Shown one piece after another: positions 1-12,800 of a DNA stretch of 64,000 nucleotides (its first letter is position 1; each line of letters opens with the position of its first letter). The position numbers were made by a program, and so were the translations under genes. The stretch is taken from positions 56,766,094 to 56,830,093 of the forward strand of contig NC_068576.1 of the NCBI RefSeq assembly GCF_025698545.1, given 5' to 3'. Under the pieces are notes generated by a model. The model made no database searches. It was not told the origin of the DNA and worked only from the letters and a program-made list of their open reading frames with translations. This DNA is from Gossypium raimondii (taxonomy: Eukaryota; Streptophyta; Magnoliopsida; Malvales; Malvaceae).

Positions 1-245
1 AAATAAGCAAATTAGTCCATGCATGTTAAATTAAAAAGCAAATTAATTCTTTTTGTTAAAAATTTCATCAAATTCTACCGTTAAAAACTAGCATGGCTAA
101 CAGAATAATCGGACAATTGCACATGGTGTGCTATGAACTTGTTTGCTCTTTGATCTAACATACAAGGACTAATTTGGCAGTTTTTTAGTAGAGGGGGCAA
201 AATGCAATTCAACTCCAGTACAAAGGTCTCCATAGTACTTTTACA
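1..245. mobile_element. Foldback family 1, copy 1 (cut by window edge)
   Basis: Right part of a copy, ending CCATAGTACTTTTACA. It shares GAGGGGGCAAAATGCAA, TTTGCTCTTTGATCTAACAT and ACAGAATAATCGG with the other copies. It lies in an intron of the HDA15-like gene. Confidence 0.9.
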
Positions 246-3200
246 GTTAAAATTTTGAACTAGTTCATCCTCAAAAATAATTGAGCACCATAAGTTAATG
301 TCTGCTCCTTTTGTGTCTATTTATACCTTAATCACTGCAGTAGCAGAAGATGATATCGAACGGAGGTTGTAGCTGCCAAAATGAAAAAGTCGATGAAAAG
401 CCAAATTAAATGATAATCTGGACTGTACCAAACAGCAGAGAATAAACCACAAACCCGCCCTCAAGTACAACTAGCAACTTTCCACCCGAGAGGGTACTCA
501 ACATGTGTGTCATCTGTGTATAACCAGCAGGAGTCACCTGTAATGGGAAAAAAAGGTGACCATCATTATGCATCGCAAGGAGCACAAAAAACAAACCCAT
601 TTTACAAAATTAAAATTCTTACTCCATTTGATAAGTTTATAATAATTAGGAAATAACAAAATCAAGATGCATTTGCACGAAGAGATATGTCCTCTGAATG
701 CAGCCAATCAATCATTTTAATTGAAGTATACCGCCAAAGATTTGAGGTAATAATAACCTACTTTTCTAAAAAGTTCTCTTGATATATATATAATAAGGTT
801 CTCGATTTTTTTTCTGGCAATAAAGTTCTCTTGATTATATCAGAACAAAATAACGGAAACAAACTTACATCACAGCATCCTAAAGGATCACCACGAGCAG
901 CATCAAATCCAGCTGATATTATAGTAAAGTCGGGAGCAAACTTGGAAGCTGCAATTAGGGGTATGAAAAACCAATAATCGGATTAAAGCAAAAAAATCAG
1001 ATATCAACTAATGCAGGTCATTTGATTTCGAACTGGTGGCCAAGAACAAAATATACCGATCTAGAAATAGGATACTAATCATAGTTAACAAAAGGGAATA
1101 AAAACACAAATTCAGCCACTTTGGCTGATTTTCAAGCAATAAGAAATATGCCGTAGAGGTAGAGTCCTCTATTCTCTCTTAAAAAAAGTACATCGAGAAG
1201 CTATTATTAAGCAGCTTGTAGAAATCCTTTACAGTTCACAAAGTTAATAATCCTATTCATCTTAACAATTATAGATTTGAAGGATTCTTTCCCAATACAA
1301 TGCATTGTTCTCAAATTCACAAAGCATATAATTGATCTAATTCTTAACTAATAAGGCTTGGGAATTCCACACCTAGAAATTCCATCTTGATCTAAACAAT
1401 GTACTTTGAAATAGATGACTGAAAATGATAGATATATATGCATACACGTATATTTTTTTGAAAATGAAAATTTGAATGGGGTAGGCTTGGTTTGGTCATG
1501 CTAGATTCAAGCTGTTTTGGGTTCGGACCATTTCGAATTTAAATTCAAGTCATTTTCATGTTTTATTTAAGATTTCGTGTGTTCAGTTGGTTTCAAGTTG
1601 GGGTTTTTGAGGGTTCTGGCAGTTTTAGAGGTTCAAGGAATTTAGTATAAGTCACAGGCAACCACTAACTAGCCTTGAAGCATAAAGGTAAAAGTACCAT
1701 GGAGATTCATGTACTAGGGGTTAGATTGCATTTTGTCCCCTCTACTCAAAAAAATGAGCTAATTAGTCATTGTACATTAGACCAAAGAGCAAATTGATCT
1801 TTTCTATTAAAAAATTCATCCATTTATACTGTGACACGTGGCGTGCCATACGAGCCTCATGCTGGCATACAAGGATCAGTTTCTAACCGAAGAAATTGAT
1901 GGAATTTTTAACAAAACGATCAATTTGCTCTTTAATATAACATAAAATAACTAATTTCCCCATTTTTTGAGTAGAGGAGACAAAATACAATCTGACTCCT
2001 AGTACAAAGGCCTCTATGGTTTTCCTACTGAAGCATAAACTGTTTCACTATTTTGTATGGCAAAGATTGATGAAATGCATCATATCCCATATTCATCTTG
2101 CAAACTACAGTTGAAATGCAAAGATATCTCTGAATAAGGAATAACAACCTATTGGAAGCACAACGTGTTGAAATGCAAAAATGTAATCATTATCTCCAAC
2201 TCCACCACGACTCCATGGAATATTCACGCAATATCCTTCTGCACCCTTGGTACCAACCTACAAAATCAAATTGAAAAAAAGAAACATATGGTGCATCAAT
2301 TACCAAAGATACAAAAATGAATGGCTAAATGCTCAATTCAAGATCTAACTTTAGATCCAATTCACAATTACAGTACCAAACATCAATCCCTTTGTGTCCT
2401 AAGGACCTGATGCAGATAAGAAAACTACAGAACCAACATTCAATTTGGACTAACTCCGGTATTCCCACATATTAATGAGATAACTGGTGGAATTGAAATT
2501 ACAGAATTATTTAGTTTAATATTACAAATATTAATGCTAAAAGTCACATCAACCAGCCCCTAAGAGTCCTAAGGGATAATATGCAGTTGATATTACGATA
2601 TAAACCCATCTTTATTACCGTCTATATCTCCCTTTCTTCTCTGGTCTATTTCAAGGTGAGATGCTAAATTCCCAATCAATATGTAGCAATGCAAAACTTG
2701 TATAAATAAATAGTCAAGTACCTCAAAAGCTGAACCAGTACCAGGGTAGAACTTCCCTCCTTCATGTCTATGTAAGGATATGTACAATACCTACAAAGAG
2801 GTACAAGATATTGGTCAGGACATAGGCCTCCAGGACACTCAAGGGCAGAGGGGGACAGCAATGGTTCCCCCCCCCCCCCCAAAAAAAAAGAAAAATTGCT
2901 TATATAGTCCCTTAGTTTTTAGGAAATCACAAGTTAGTAAAATGGTAAATTGTACTTTGCCCCCCAAAAATTTATTCATTTTCGCCCCACCCCAAAAGAA
3001 ATAATTTCTTGGCTTCGACCTTGAGTACACCCCCCAAAAAAAAAAAGAAGAAAAGAACATAATAAACCAAAACCAGCAAAAGAAGAAAAGCAAGGATTTG
3101 GTTGGTTAGTGCAGCCTCATATGTGTTTTTTAGTTCTTACCATAAACTCAGGTCAAAAGCAACATAGCCAAACCAATTACCCAGCAACAAAGTTACCAGA

Positions 3201-6200
3201 AATGAATAGCATTAAAAAGTTGATCGATACGTTGCAAGTATAACTTTACGGTTAAGAAAGCTCACCGATTTATTTTGGTCAAATATCTCTTGTGTACCAT
3301 TTCCATGATGAACATCCTGAAATAGTGAATGGAGAGCCATTAACTCAAAATTTTGATGCCCCTACGCCTTCGTTTTGCCATAACTTCAAGAAGTTAAAGT
3401 AACTTACCCAATCAACAATGAGCACCTTCTTCGCCCCTGCAGCCTGTGCTGCTAATGCAGCAACTGCTGCATTGTTGTGGAGGCAGAACCCCATTGCTTG
3501 TGTGACACCAGCATGATGGCCAGGTGGTCGAACCTGTATCAGAGGTGAAATGCAGATTATGAGAGATAAGCAGTCATTGCATCTAGAGCATAGTATAGGT
3601 TGGTCATAAACTTTAAACATATTAAACAGAATACTAGTAGAACTCATACACACCAGAGCAAACCCATTTCTTACGCGTCCAGAAAATATTGCTGAAGCAA
3701 GATCTGCACATAAACCAGCAGCAAGTCTGGCAGCATGTGCTGAATGCTCATTAGCATACGTGTCAGGAGTAAAATAACTGCCAGTAAAAAACAACCCATC
3801 AAGTCAGATTGTGTTTCATTTTAGCATCACTCGAGAAATTGACATAGAGCCTAATAGATTTTGACACACAACACATACATTGATACCCTATCACTTCAGT
3901 GGCGGATCTTGGCATTAAATTTTGGGGGATTCGAACTAAAATTTTAAAATATTTTGAGGGTTTTAAAGAGAATTTTCAAAAATTTTGGAGGTTTAATAAA
4001 ATTTTACAAAAGCTTTTGAAGAGTCTAATTGAAATTTTTAAAATTTTTCAAAGGTTTAATGAGAAATTTCAAAAATTTTGGGAGGCCTAATTAAAATCTT
4101 TTGGGTATAATTAAAATTTACAAAAAATTTGGGTCTTAATGACCGTCCGCCTCTGCTATCACTCCCACACCCCTTCTCAGGGAAGTGCTTTCAAGCCACC
4201 CGTAAATGGAAGATAATTGAAGAAAGAACAAAAGTGTTCTTTTTCTACAAAGATAATATAAGCACTTCACAATTTCTATGCATGGATACATTTGGAGTAG
4301 GAAAAGACAAATGATATAACCTAGAAAACATTTGGCGGGTAAGTTCAACAACTTCAATATGCTCCGAGGAATGGACCTAAAGATTCCAAAAATAAAAACA
4401 AAAAGGCTTCAAAGACGGTCCTTTCAGTAAATATATAAACAGACAATCGGAAGAAGCAAATCAAACAAAATAGCTAATCACATCAACAAAATTAAAATGA
4501 TAGACTAGATGGAGCCATATCTCCAAGATAAAGAATGGTCCTCACCATTTGAAGCTCCTCCAGAGTGATTTCTCTAGCAGGAATTAAGCAGCACTTTCCA
4601 GGGAATATACCTGTATATGTCAAAAATTGCCATTTAATTGTTACAGACAAATCAAAAGCCTGCATATTAATTTAAGAAAGAAGCATAAGACCAAAATACC
4701 GGTAAAAGTACCATGAAGGTCTCTGTACTAGGAGCCAGATTGCTTTTTGCTCCCTTTACTCAAAAAATAAGCAAATTAATCACTGTATATTAGATTAAAG
4801 AGCAAACTAGTCCTTTCTATTAAAAGTTTCATCCATTTCTACTGTTAAAAGCTAACATGGCTAACAGAATAATTAGATAGGCGTGCCATGTGTACCTCAT
4901 TCTGATGTACTGGGACCAGTTTTTAATAGTAGAAATTGATGAAATTTTTAACAGGACTCATTTGCTCTTTGATCTAACGTATAGGGACTAATTTGCCCGT
5001 TTTTTAAACAGAGGGGGCAAAATGCAATCTAACTCCTAGTACAAGGCCCTCCATAGTACTTTTACCCCTAAATACCAGCAGCAGAAAGGCTAGCAGCAAT
5101 AGCTCGAAGACGATCTGGTCTTTCTGGATGTGGATGTGATTTTATTTCAACCTACGCCACCAAGCAAGCACCAGATACAAGAGAGCAAAAAGAGTTAAGA
5201 CACAAGTCCCACATAAGTAACAACAAAGAAGCAACCACAGATTCATCATACAGTTGTTTTTGCAGATAATTAATTATTTTAGTTCCGACGATAAAGTGAA
5301 TCTTTTTTCATGATTTGAGGTTATAATTTCTAAGATAATTGCATGATACTTGATCAAATACAACCATCAAAAGGAACCTCCCCCAAAAAAAAAAAAAGTA
5401 TCAACTCCTCATCAAAACTTTGAAGAGCAAAATAGAAGCAGTGCAACAAAAAAACTTTGCAAGCAAACAAAGAGACAGATTCCATTAACTTATAAAACTT
5501 CCACCACAATTCATACTCATATATTCAAATTCAATACATCAATCTTATCATGAAATGGTGTCAAACCACCATAAAATGTCATTCAAGTGGAAGATTCCAG
5601 GGAAGCATATAGAATACAGTGGCATACCTCTGAGTGCAGCAACATTCTTTCATCAAAACCAACTGCCGTAGAACAGTTTGAAGCTGAAGCCTCGGACCAA
5701 ATTTCTGCATCAAGAAGCGTAAACAGATTAGGATCACAAAAATCCCATGCCTATAATAGCTTTCCTGATCCTACCAACGGAAGTATTTTAAAGTTTCAGA
5801 GAAGAGTGGAATAATTCAATAGAGAGAAAGAAATTCCCAAGACTAGGATCTCTCAGTTGATATGGTGTATCTACAAGCAAAATTTTTTACCAGACCAAGG
5901 TTTTCTTGCTAGGGTTGTTTACTAACGAGGCAAATGTAATTCAGGATTCAGGCCAAAAACAGAATATAGAAGTAAAAGTCAACATAAAAAAACTAAATTA
6001 GAGTAAATTAGAATATTTCTACTGGTTCAAAGTGTGATAACAAGAGGCAAGTTAGCAATAATACATAGTAATGGCAAAAGCACCTTCACATTGAAAGAAA
6101 ACACTTAAATACATTAATAAATAAGCAAATAACAAATTAAAAAAATTCTATCAACCTCATTCAAAAGAGTGATTTAGATGCCAACATATAATTAAGGTTG

Positions 6201-7538
6201 AAATGAAACTCTAAATTGTTACATCATCTAAATATGGCTAAATAGAAAGTAAATTTTAGGAATCATTCCAATTCTCCAGAACTTAATTGAAATCTTAAAT
6301 CCACTTTTTTATTTTTTAAAAGCAAAAAAAAAAAAAAACCCCATCCTGTTTTTAAACTTGATAACCATAATTTTGACCATATATAAAGTGCATAATAAGA
6401 ACTTGAACAGCATAGAAAAGCAAGATAATTAAATATAGGGCACTTTAAAATAATAATAAATAAGTTCACCGTGTAACAAAAATATTTAAATATGTTTATG
6501 GCATAAGATATCGTATGTTATTATAGCACAACCTCCACAACCTTTTCAATGCTGTCGCATATGATTATAACCGATTGGCCATTGATGCATTTCAATGTAC
6601 CAGAAAGACCATCGTGAAAACACAAAGCCAACAACCACCAAAATGACAATAGATTCAAGAACTATACTAAAGGTACTGGTTTGGTTGTATATCAAGTGCG
6701 GAAGACAAATTTTGTTAGTAGATTACAAAAAAAAATTAAGACCGGAAAAGAAAAGAAACCATCAAAATGTAGGGCAGTCCTATAGCCTCTTGGACAGAAG
6801 AAAAAGAAGGGAAACAATGTGGTTACCTTTCTCTCTTCCTGTGGCTTCTGATTCAACCTGAACAAGTTCTACCTCAGGTGAGAAAGGAGACGCATAAAAT
6901 CCATGCCTTAGGATGCCAGATTCTTTATGTTCCCCACAAATCTGCATAGATTCCAGAAATCAAGATAGAAGATTTCGAACAAAGCATACCAAAAGAAGGG
7001 CATGGAATAGTATCAAGAAAAAGAATGAAAAAGTGTACATCACAGAGGAAAACATCATCAAGGTTGACCATCGTGCAGTTGGTACAAAACCACTTCAAAA
7101 TCTCTATGTGCTTTTGTACAGGCTCCCAATCACTGTCATCCTCATCATCATCATCAAATGCATCTTGATTGTTGTACATATCCTGAAAAGTCAATTCTTT
7201 TGGCAGCCTCACCTTTTTCTGCATACAAACCTCAAAACAAATTTAACACATTAGAAGCAGCATAAATAAGAACCAACATCCATAGCAACTATATTCATTG
7301 AAATTAAAGGAACTCCTTAAAGTGTGCTGCTTACAGATGCATCGTCAGCCTGTGTGTCTTCGTTTATATTGGCAGCAATATCTCGCTCAGATGTTCCTAT
7401 GTCCCCTTTGGCATCGGAGCTATCATGACGAGAAGCTGATGCATGCTCATCAGATCCTAAATGTTTCCTTTTAAAGCTTTCATTGCTCTTAGTCCCCCCA
7501 TTTGTCACACAACTCCCTTGAACTGTTTCAGAAACCAT
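1..7538 (-). CDS. HDA15: HDA15-like class II histone deacetylase (3' end beyond window)
   Basis: Removes acetyl groups from histone lysines in the nucleus. Fifteen coding exons are visible: 7538-7335, 7218-7039, 6941-6827, 5704-5628, 5151-5076, 4610-4546, 4376-4321, 3777-3654, 3533-3408, 3316-3266, 2790-2722, 2257-2149, 948-869, 537-455 and 372-327. All joins keep frame and give 487 codons; the family is about 550 residues, so the last exons lie left of base 1. A RanBP2-type zinc finger (C113, C116, C127, C130) follows an acidic [14 protein letters not shown] stretch. The deacetylase domain shows RPPGHHAG near residue 301, DVHHGNG at 342 (metal ligands), [10 protein letters not shown] near 430 and EGGYNL with the catalytic Tyr at 473. 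The first ATG in frame is at 7538. A 5' untranslated exon probably precedes it. Three foldback transposons sit in its introns. Zinc finger plus this domain order is the HDA15 signature. Confidence 0.96.
1687..2029. mobile_element. Foldback family 1, copy 2
   Basis: Begins GGTAAAAGTACCATGGAG. The right end has decayed (CCTCTATGGTTTTCCTACT). Exact 10-bp duplication GAAGCATAAA at 1677-1686 and 2030-2039. Intronic in the HDA15-like gene. Confidence 0.92.
3896..4155. mobile_element. hAT-type MITE, 260 bp
   Basis: Exact 8-bp duplication CTATCACT at 3888-3895 and 4156-4163. The ends are TCAGTGGCGGATC and GTCCGCCTCTG, near-inverted and hAT-like. The interior is a run of imperfect AATTTTCAAAAATTTTGG-type repeats. 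Intronic in the HDA15-like gene. Confidence 0.85.
4701..5066. mobile_element. Foldback family 1, copy 3, at a splice donor
   Basis: Perfect ends GGTAAAAGTAC and GTACTTTTACC. Flanks CCAAAATACC (4691-4700) and CCTAAATACC (5067-5076) match at 9 of 10 positions. The right flank contains the last exon base and first nine intron bases of an HDA15-like exon. Confidence 0.94.
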
Positions 7539-8395
7539 ATTGTTTTCAGAGTTCAATGGAGATTTCTGCCAGAATCATACCTTTATTTAAACCCGAATCA
7601 TCTGCCAATGAAATCTATTTAAAAGGAAAAAATAAAACCCAACAAATTCAATTAGTACCAAGTATAAAATGAAATTTGAAAGGGGGAAAATAACAAGATA
7701 AAAACTTTTCATATTTGGCAAAATAAACAGTAGAAAAAAGGAAATGAAAACACAATTTTCAAAGATATCAAGCAAAGAAAAGGGAAACAATAAGTCAGGA
7801 TTTTACATTGTTTCAAATAATTAAAAACACTGGGCATAAGTAAGCTGATACTGCACATCACCATCTACCTACAGATATCAATTAAAATAGGTGCAAAACT
7901 GATAAAATCTGAGCAAACCATTTTTAGTCATGAGCTATATACAGTTATACACACACTAAACGTCAAACAAAACAAAGAAATGAAACATAAAAGAAGAAAG
8001 ATATTTAAGTCAAATTTAACTTTTTTTTTCACTCTGCAAGTTGAGCATAGAAACAGAGTTTTTTTTTAAAGTCAGCTATAAATAAATTTTCAAAAAGAAA
8101 AGGAAAATCCACCAAAATATTCAAAAAAAAAGTAAAACCCATATAGTAATTCATAAGAATAAAATTAAAAATAAACAAAACGTAGAATCGGATTTCTAAA
8201 GCTATATTGCAGTTAGAAGGGTAGCTCCAAGCGAGATTAAATTTAAAAAAAAAAAACTGACCTGTATAAATCTATATGTATACAGCTCGTTTTCTAAAAC
8301 AATTTTTTTTTCAAAAAAAAAAGGTCTTGAAGAAAAATAAAGAGCTGATAAAAATAATTGCAGATAAAATAAATACATAATTTCAATTTTTTAAC

Positions 8396-8475
8396 CTGGC
8401 TAGGGCAACCCGTGGAGGGTCTCGGAACGTAAATTCGGTGTTTTTGAGGGAGGAGAGAAGGTAGCGACTAAAATA
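8396..8475 (-). other. Probable 5' UTR exon of the HDA15-like gene
   Basis: On the minus strand a donor (CAG followed by GTTAAA) ends an exon at 8396. It pairs with the CAG acceptor at 7566-7568, just upstream of the HDA15 start codon. The implied 830-base leader intron is AT-rich and holds no coding signal. The upstream limit is a guess. RNA reads crossing 8396/7565 would settle it. Confidence 0.5.
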
Positions 8476-8479
8476 TAGC

Positions 8480-9864
8480 TGTTTTCTTTTTCTTTCTTTT
8501 TGTTTTTTAAAAATTTGGGGATTTTCGATGAGCAACTCTTTCACTAAAGTCCTCAATAAGTCGTTAGATTTGAGCCTATTACCCGCTCCTATTCTATGGG
8601 TTTTTTATTTGTCGCCGCGGTTATTTGAATGATTTTTCAGTTTGGTCCTTCATCTGTGGGCGAAAATTATTTTTTAGAAAAATTTCTTTACGGTACCAAA
8701 AAAGAAAGAAAATATTTTTTTCAAAAAAGCTACAAGCCAACTAGATTTGTCCAATAAATAGATGATCCAACCCAACTAATTGATTTAGCCTAAGTTGAAT
8801 TAGATTTGGATAAAGATTTAGCTTTCAGTCCATTCAAATTAACTCAAATTTAAATAAATTTTAAAATAATTTTCATTTAAATTTAATTACAAAATATATA
8901 TTTTTATTATTCTATTTTTAAACAGTAATATAATTTTTTTGATAAATCTTCTACTCAATTTATGGACACCTCTAAAACCAACTTACACAATTTGCTTACA
9001 TTAAATCATGAGAGGGTTAGCCATAAAGCATGTTTCAGTCCTATAAAGTAATTTAAGTATTGCATTGTTAAAAATTTTGGTGTATTTCGATCACTTTAAT
9101 ATATTTCAATATTGGTTTATATTAATATATATTAGTTTATATAAATTTTAATATTTTAAATTTGTCTTAACCATTTTTATATTTGTATATTTACATTGAA
9201 AAGACAAGATATGGCCACTAATTTAAATTAACTAATACTTTTAAAGCTTATGTTTATACTTATGTAATTTCAGTACATTTGCATGTATATTACTGTATAT
9301 TTAATTAAAATATAAATTAGATTATATATGCAAAAATTATTTTTAAAATTGATTCTAATCTTACTACTATGATAACTAATCTCTCCACACCACCGATCCA
9401 AATAGACATTTATCTCTTTATTAATAAAAAATATTAATATCTTTTGTTATTTAATACCCAATTTTGTAACTCGTATTCTTCAAAGCTAGACTTTTGGCAT
9501 TTTGATGATTCCCATTTATTTAAACACTAGTGAAACAAATTTCATTCAACAAATACAAATACATATACATATATGACGATTCTGTATAAGGCCGTTCCAT
9601 TCCCTCTATTGAGAAAGTTTATGAGATAAAACCACAAAATATCATATTTAGTTTCTTGAGTGACATACACAGAACAAATATAGGATACAAACATGGCTCA
9701 TTAAGGGGGCACCATTTAAGGAGAAAACTGACCTCAACATTGGTAATTTGGTACACAAAGTGACTTGCTCTCCTTAAGAGTTTTGAGGCTATATAGATAG
9801 ATTAAAACACTAAGCAGTAACTACAGTATTTTTCTTGAAACTATAAGGGGGCATATTGCTTTGC
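8480..9864. other. Intergenic: HDA15 promoter and 3' flank of the CDCA7-like gene
   Basis: AT-rich DNA with no credible gene. The part near 8480-8700 would be the HDA15 promoter. The part near 9590-9864 is the likely 3' UTR of the CDCA7-like gene, whose stop codon is at 9865. The middle is simple AT-rich sequence with no repeat boundary I can define. Confidence 0.5.
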
Positions 9865-12800
9865 TTATTTCCTTTGCATCCTGCAAAAACAAAATGACCA
9901 AAGTTGAAATTATGAAAGCTCTTTTGATTGCTTGAATTTACCATTAAGAACCACCAGCACTCCATTGATGAAATCAATGCGCAGCAACAAGTAAAGAGAT
10001 CCCGTTTTCTTAACCAATCAAGAATAGCAACTAGGAAAAATGTTGCTAACAAGTATATACAAGGAGTTAATATAACTTTTAGTCCCTGAACATAACAATT
10101 AGATCCCACTTTGGTACATGAATTTAACAACTAGGTCCATTTTGGTCCTTGAACACCAAAATGGACCTAGTTGCCAAGTTCAAGTATCAAAATGGACCAA
10201 AAAAAAAGTATAAGTACCAAAGTGGACCTGATTGTCAAGTTCAAGGACTAAAAAGTTATATTAACCCTATACAAAGTTATCTTCTTTATTGTTGCTAGTT
10301 GAGGACATATTACTTCAACCTCCCTCTCTAACAACTTAAGTATCAAGCAATATCTATCATTAGCCAGAAAAAAAATCTAACAATGAACCTTGATCTTGGC
10401 CAGGTGGTTCAAGGTGAATTACCTGAGAGGTCCCTTTGTCATAGGGACCTGATCAAATTAGTTCCTCTAATATTAAATGAATCAATTTAATCTATATACT
10501 ACTAAAAAAAGTCAAATAAGGCCTAATTAGAATAAAGTTAACATTTACTATTTAACAAAGTTCATATTTTTAAAGTTTTCATGATTCAGTAAATGAAATC
10601 TTTTGATTAGAATTGAACTACAATTGAAAAATAATAATTTAAGACATTTTAAACAGTGAATGTTAACTCTATTACAATTTCGGGTTTATTTGATTCTTTG
10701 TAATAGTATAAGGACTAAATTGATCCATTTAACAATAAAGGGACTAATTTGATGCAATCCCTCTAATACAGGGAACCTTTAGATACTTTAACCGGTGGTT
10801 CAACCATACACCATAACAAACCCTCGGCTAGTGGACTTACTGAAGAGCAGGGTTCCATACACCATAACAAACCCTAACAATGGCATAAGATGCAATTCTG
10901 CACATGAAATATGCACAGCAATATTATCCTAAGTACATGTCTGAGCCTCCCTAAAACTTCATCAGCTATAGGCAAATAGATAGCATTAGGATAAATAGAT
11001 AGCATTATGACAAATTTCCAAAAGAGAGGGGCAGATAGTCAGCTTTCGATACCTGAAAGATGAAATATATTTCTCAACGATTGGTTTTTGTTCGGTGCTG
11101 TAGGTGTACCATTTTTCTTTAGCTGCAACTAGATCACTGCCCTCAATATCTGCACATTAGTGGAAACTAATGAAATGGCAATTTGGTTGATAACTGGTAA
11201 AAGTACCATGAAGACCCCTATATTAAAGTTGGATTGCATTTTGCCCCCTCTATTTAAAAAATGGGTAAATTAGTCCTTGTACATTAAATCAAAGAGCAAA
11301 CTGACCCTTCTGTTAAAGATTCCATCCATTTTTACTATTAAAAACTGATCCCTACATCAGCATGAGGTACATATGACATCACATTTTACTTTCTGATTAT
11401 TCCATCAACCATGCCAATTTTTAACAATACAAATAGATGAAATTTTTAACAACAAAAAAAAACTATTTTACTTTCTGATTTAATGTAAAAGGACTAATTT
11501 GCTCATTTTTTGAGTAAAAGAGGCAAAATGCAATCTAACTCCTAATACAAAAACCTCTACGATACTTTTACCATTAATAAGTTGATAAAATGCAAATTTT
11601 GGAAATCGAGCATATGAACAAACCTTGAAGTAAAACATCTGTTTCACTAGAGTAGCTTCTCAATTTCCAGAATCTGTGACCATCGCCATCCCAAAATATT
11701 GGCTCTGATCTAACAGGATTTAACGGCTCATCCTCTTCAAGCATCAATTGCAAAGCAAAATGTCAGTTGAACATAAGAACACAGTTCCATTTGTGCAACC
11801 ATACAAAAAGCACCAAGGCAATGCTCAAATAGTATAAATTAAGTATAGGTAAAGATCAGTATTTTATGATCAATTTCAAGGTGCTGAGATATGATTTGCT
11901 CCATTGACCAAATGATGGTGAAACTGCAACAAGTCATTGAACATACCCTCGTCGACCACTGTCTCAGACACTTCCAATGTGCTTGCAAGAGTACGGGCCA
12001 CTTCAAGAGTTTGAGCCACTTCTGACTTTATTCTCGAAAGAAGCTCTTCATTTTCTGAAATGGAAAGAGGTGCACCATTTCTCATGAGAATAGCTTTGGC
12101 TATCTCGTCCTGCAACTTCTTCTTCATCTCTTTTTCAAGGTTTCTCTCCTACACAGAATTAGGACAAAACAGGCTGTGTCATAACATTAACATTAACACT
12201 ACCACTAACTCGATCTCAGTTGCCATATTCATGTCATTACCTTCTCCCTCTGTGAAAGAAGTTTCTCTTTTGCTTTCTTTTGTCTTTCAACAAATTTCAA
12301 GTTTTGTTTATCGATCCAGCTTCTAAACTCTCTGAAAGAAGTGCGACTTTTTTTATTCATACACTTCCATATGAATCTAAAACAAAAAAATACAAACACA
12401 AGCCTTACGTGGTGCTGAGAGCTTCATCACACAGAAAATTTAAGACTTTGAGCTTTTTAGAGGAATTTAATCGCTCGTATTTATCACCACCACCTACATC
12501 TAAACAATCCAACAATGGCTGCTTTAATGGATATTGAGAATCATTTATGTATTCTCCAAGAACTTGCACCCATGATTTTTCACTTAAGTTCTTATTTAAG
12601 CAAGGATACCTGCATAAAGATTTAGTTCGAATGATTGATATACGATTTAAAAAAAAAAGTAACTGAACGTTTATAACAATCTAGTTAAAACAAGCATACT
12701 CTTTTCCCAAATCCTTTTGCATCATGGATAGCAGTAGAATGTGAAACTGCACAATTGAAGGATGACGTAATTTGTGCTTGCGTTTACTTTTTCCAGTAAA

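Noticed and set aside
2865-2890. Run of C followed by a run of A in an HDA15 intron
   Set aside because: Probably the worn end of an interspersed repeat (GGGGGCAAAGTACAATTTACC nearby) or an unreliable homopolymer read; no function suggested.
3899-4090. 63-codon plus-strand frame rich in Phe, Lys and Asn
   Set aside because: It lies within the hAT-type MITE and is produced by its repeated AATTTTCAAAAATTTTGG words.
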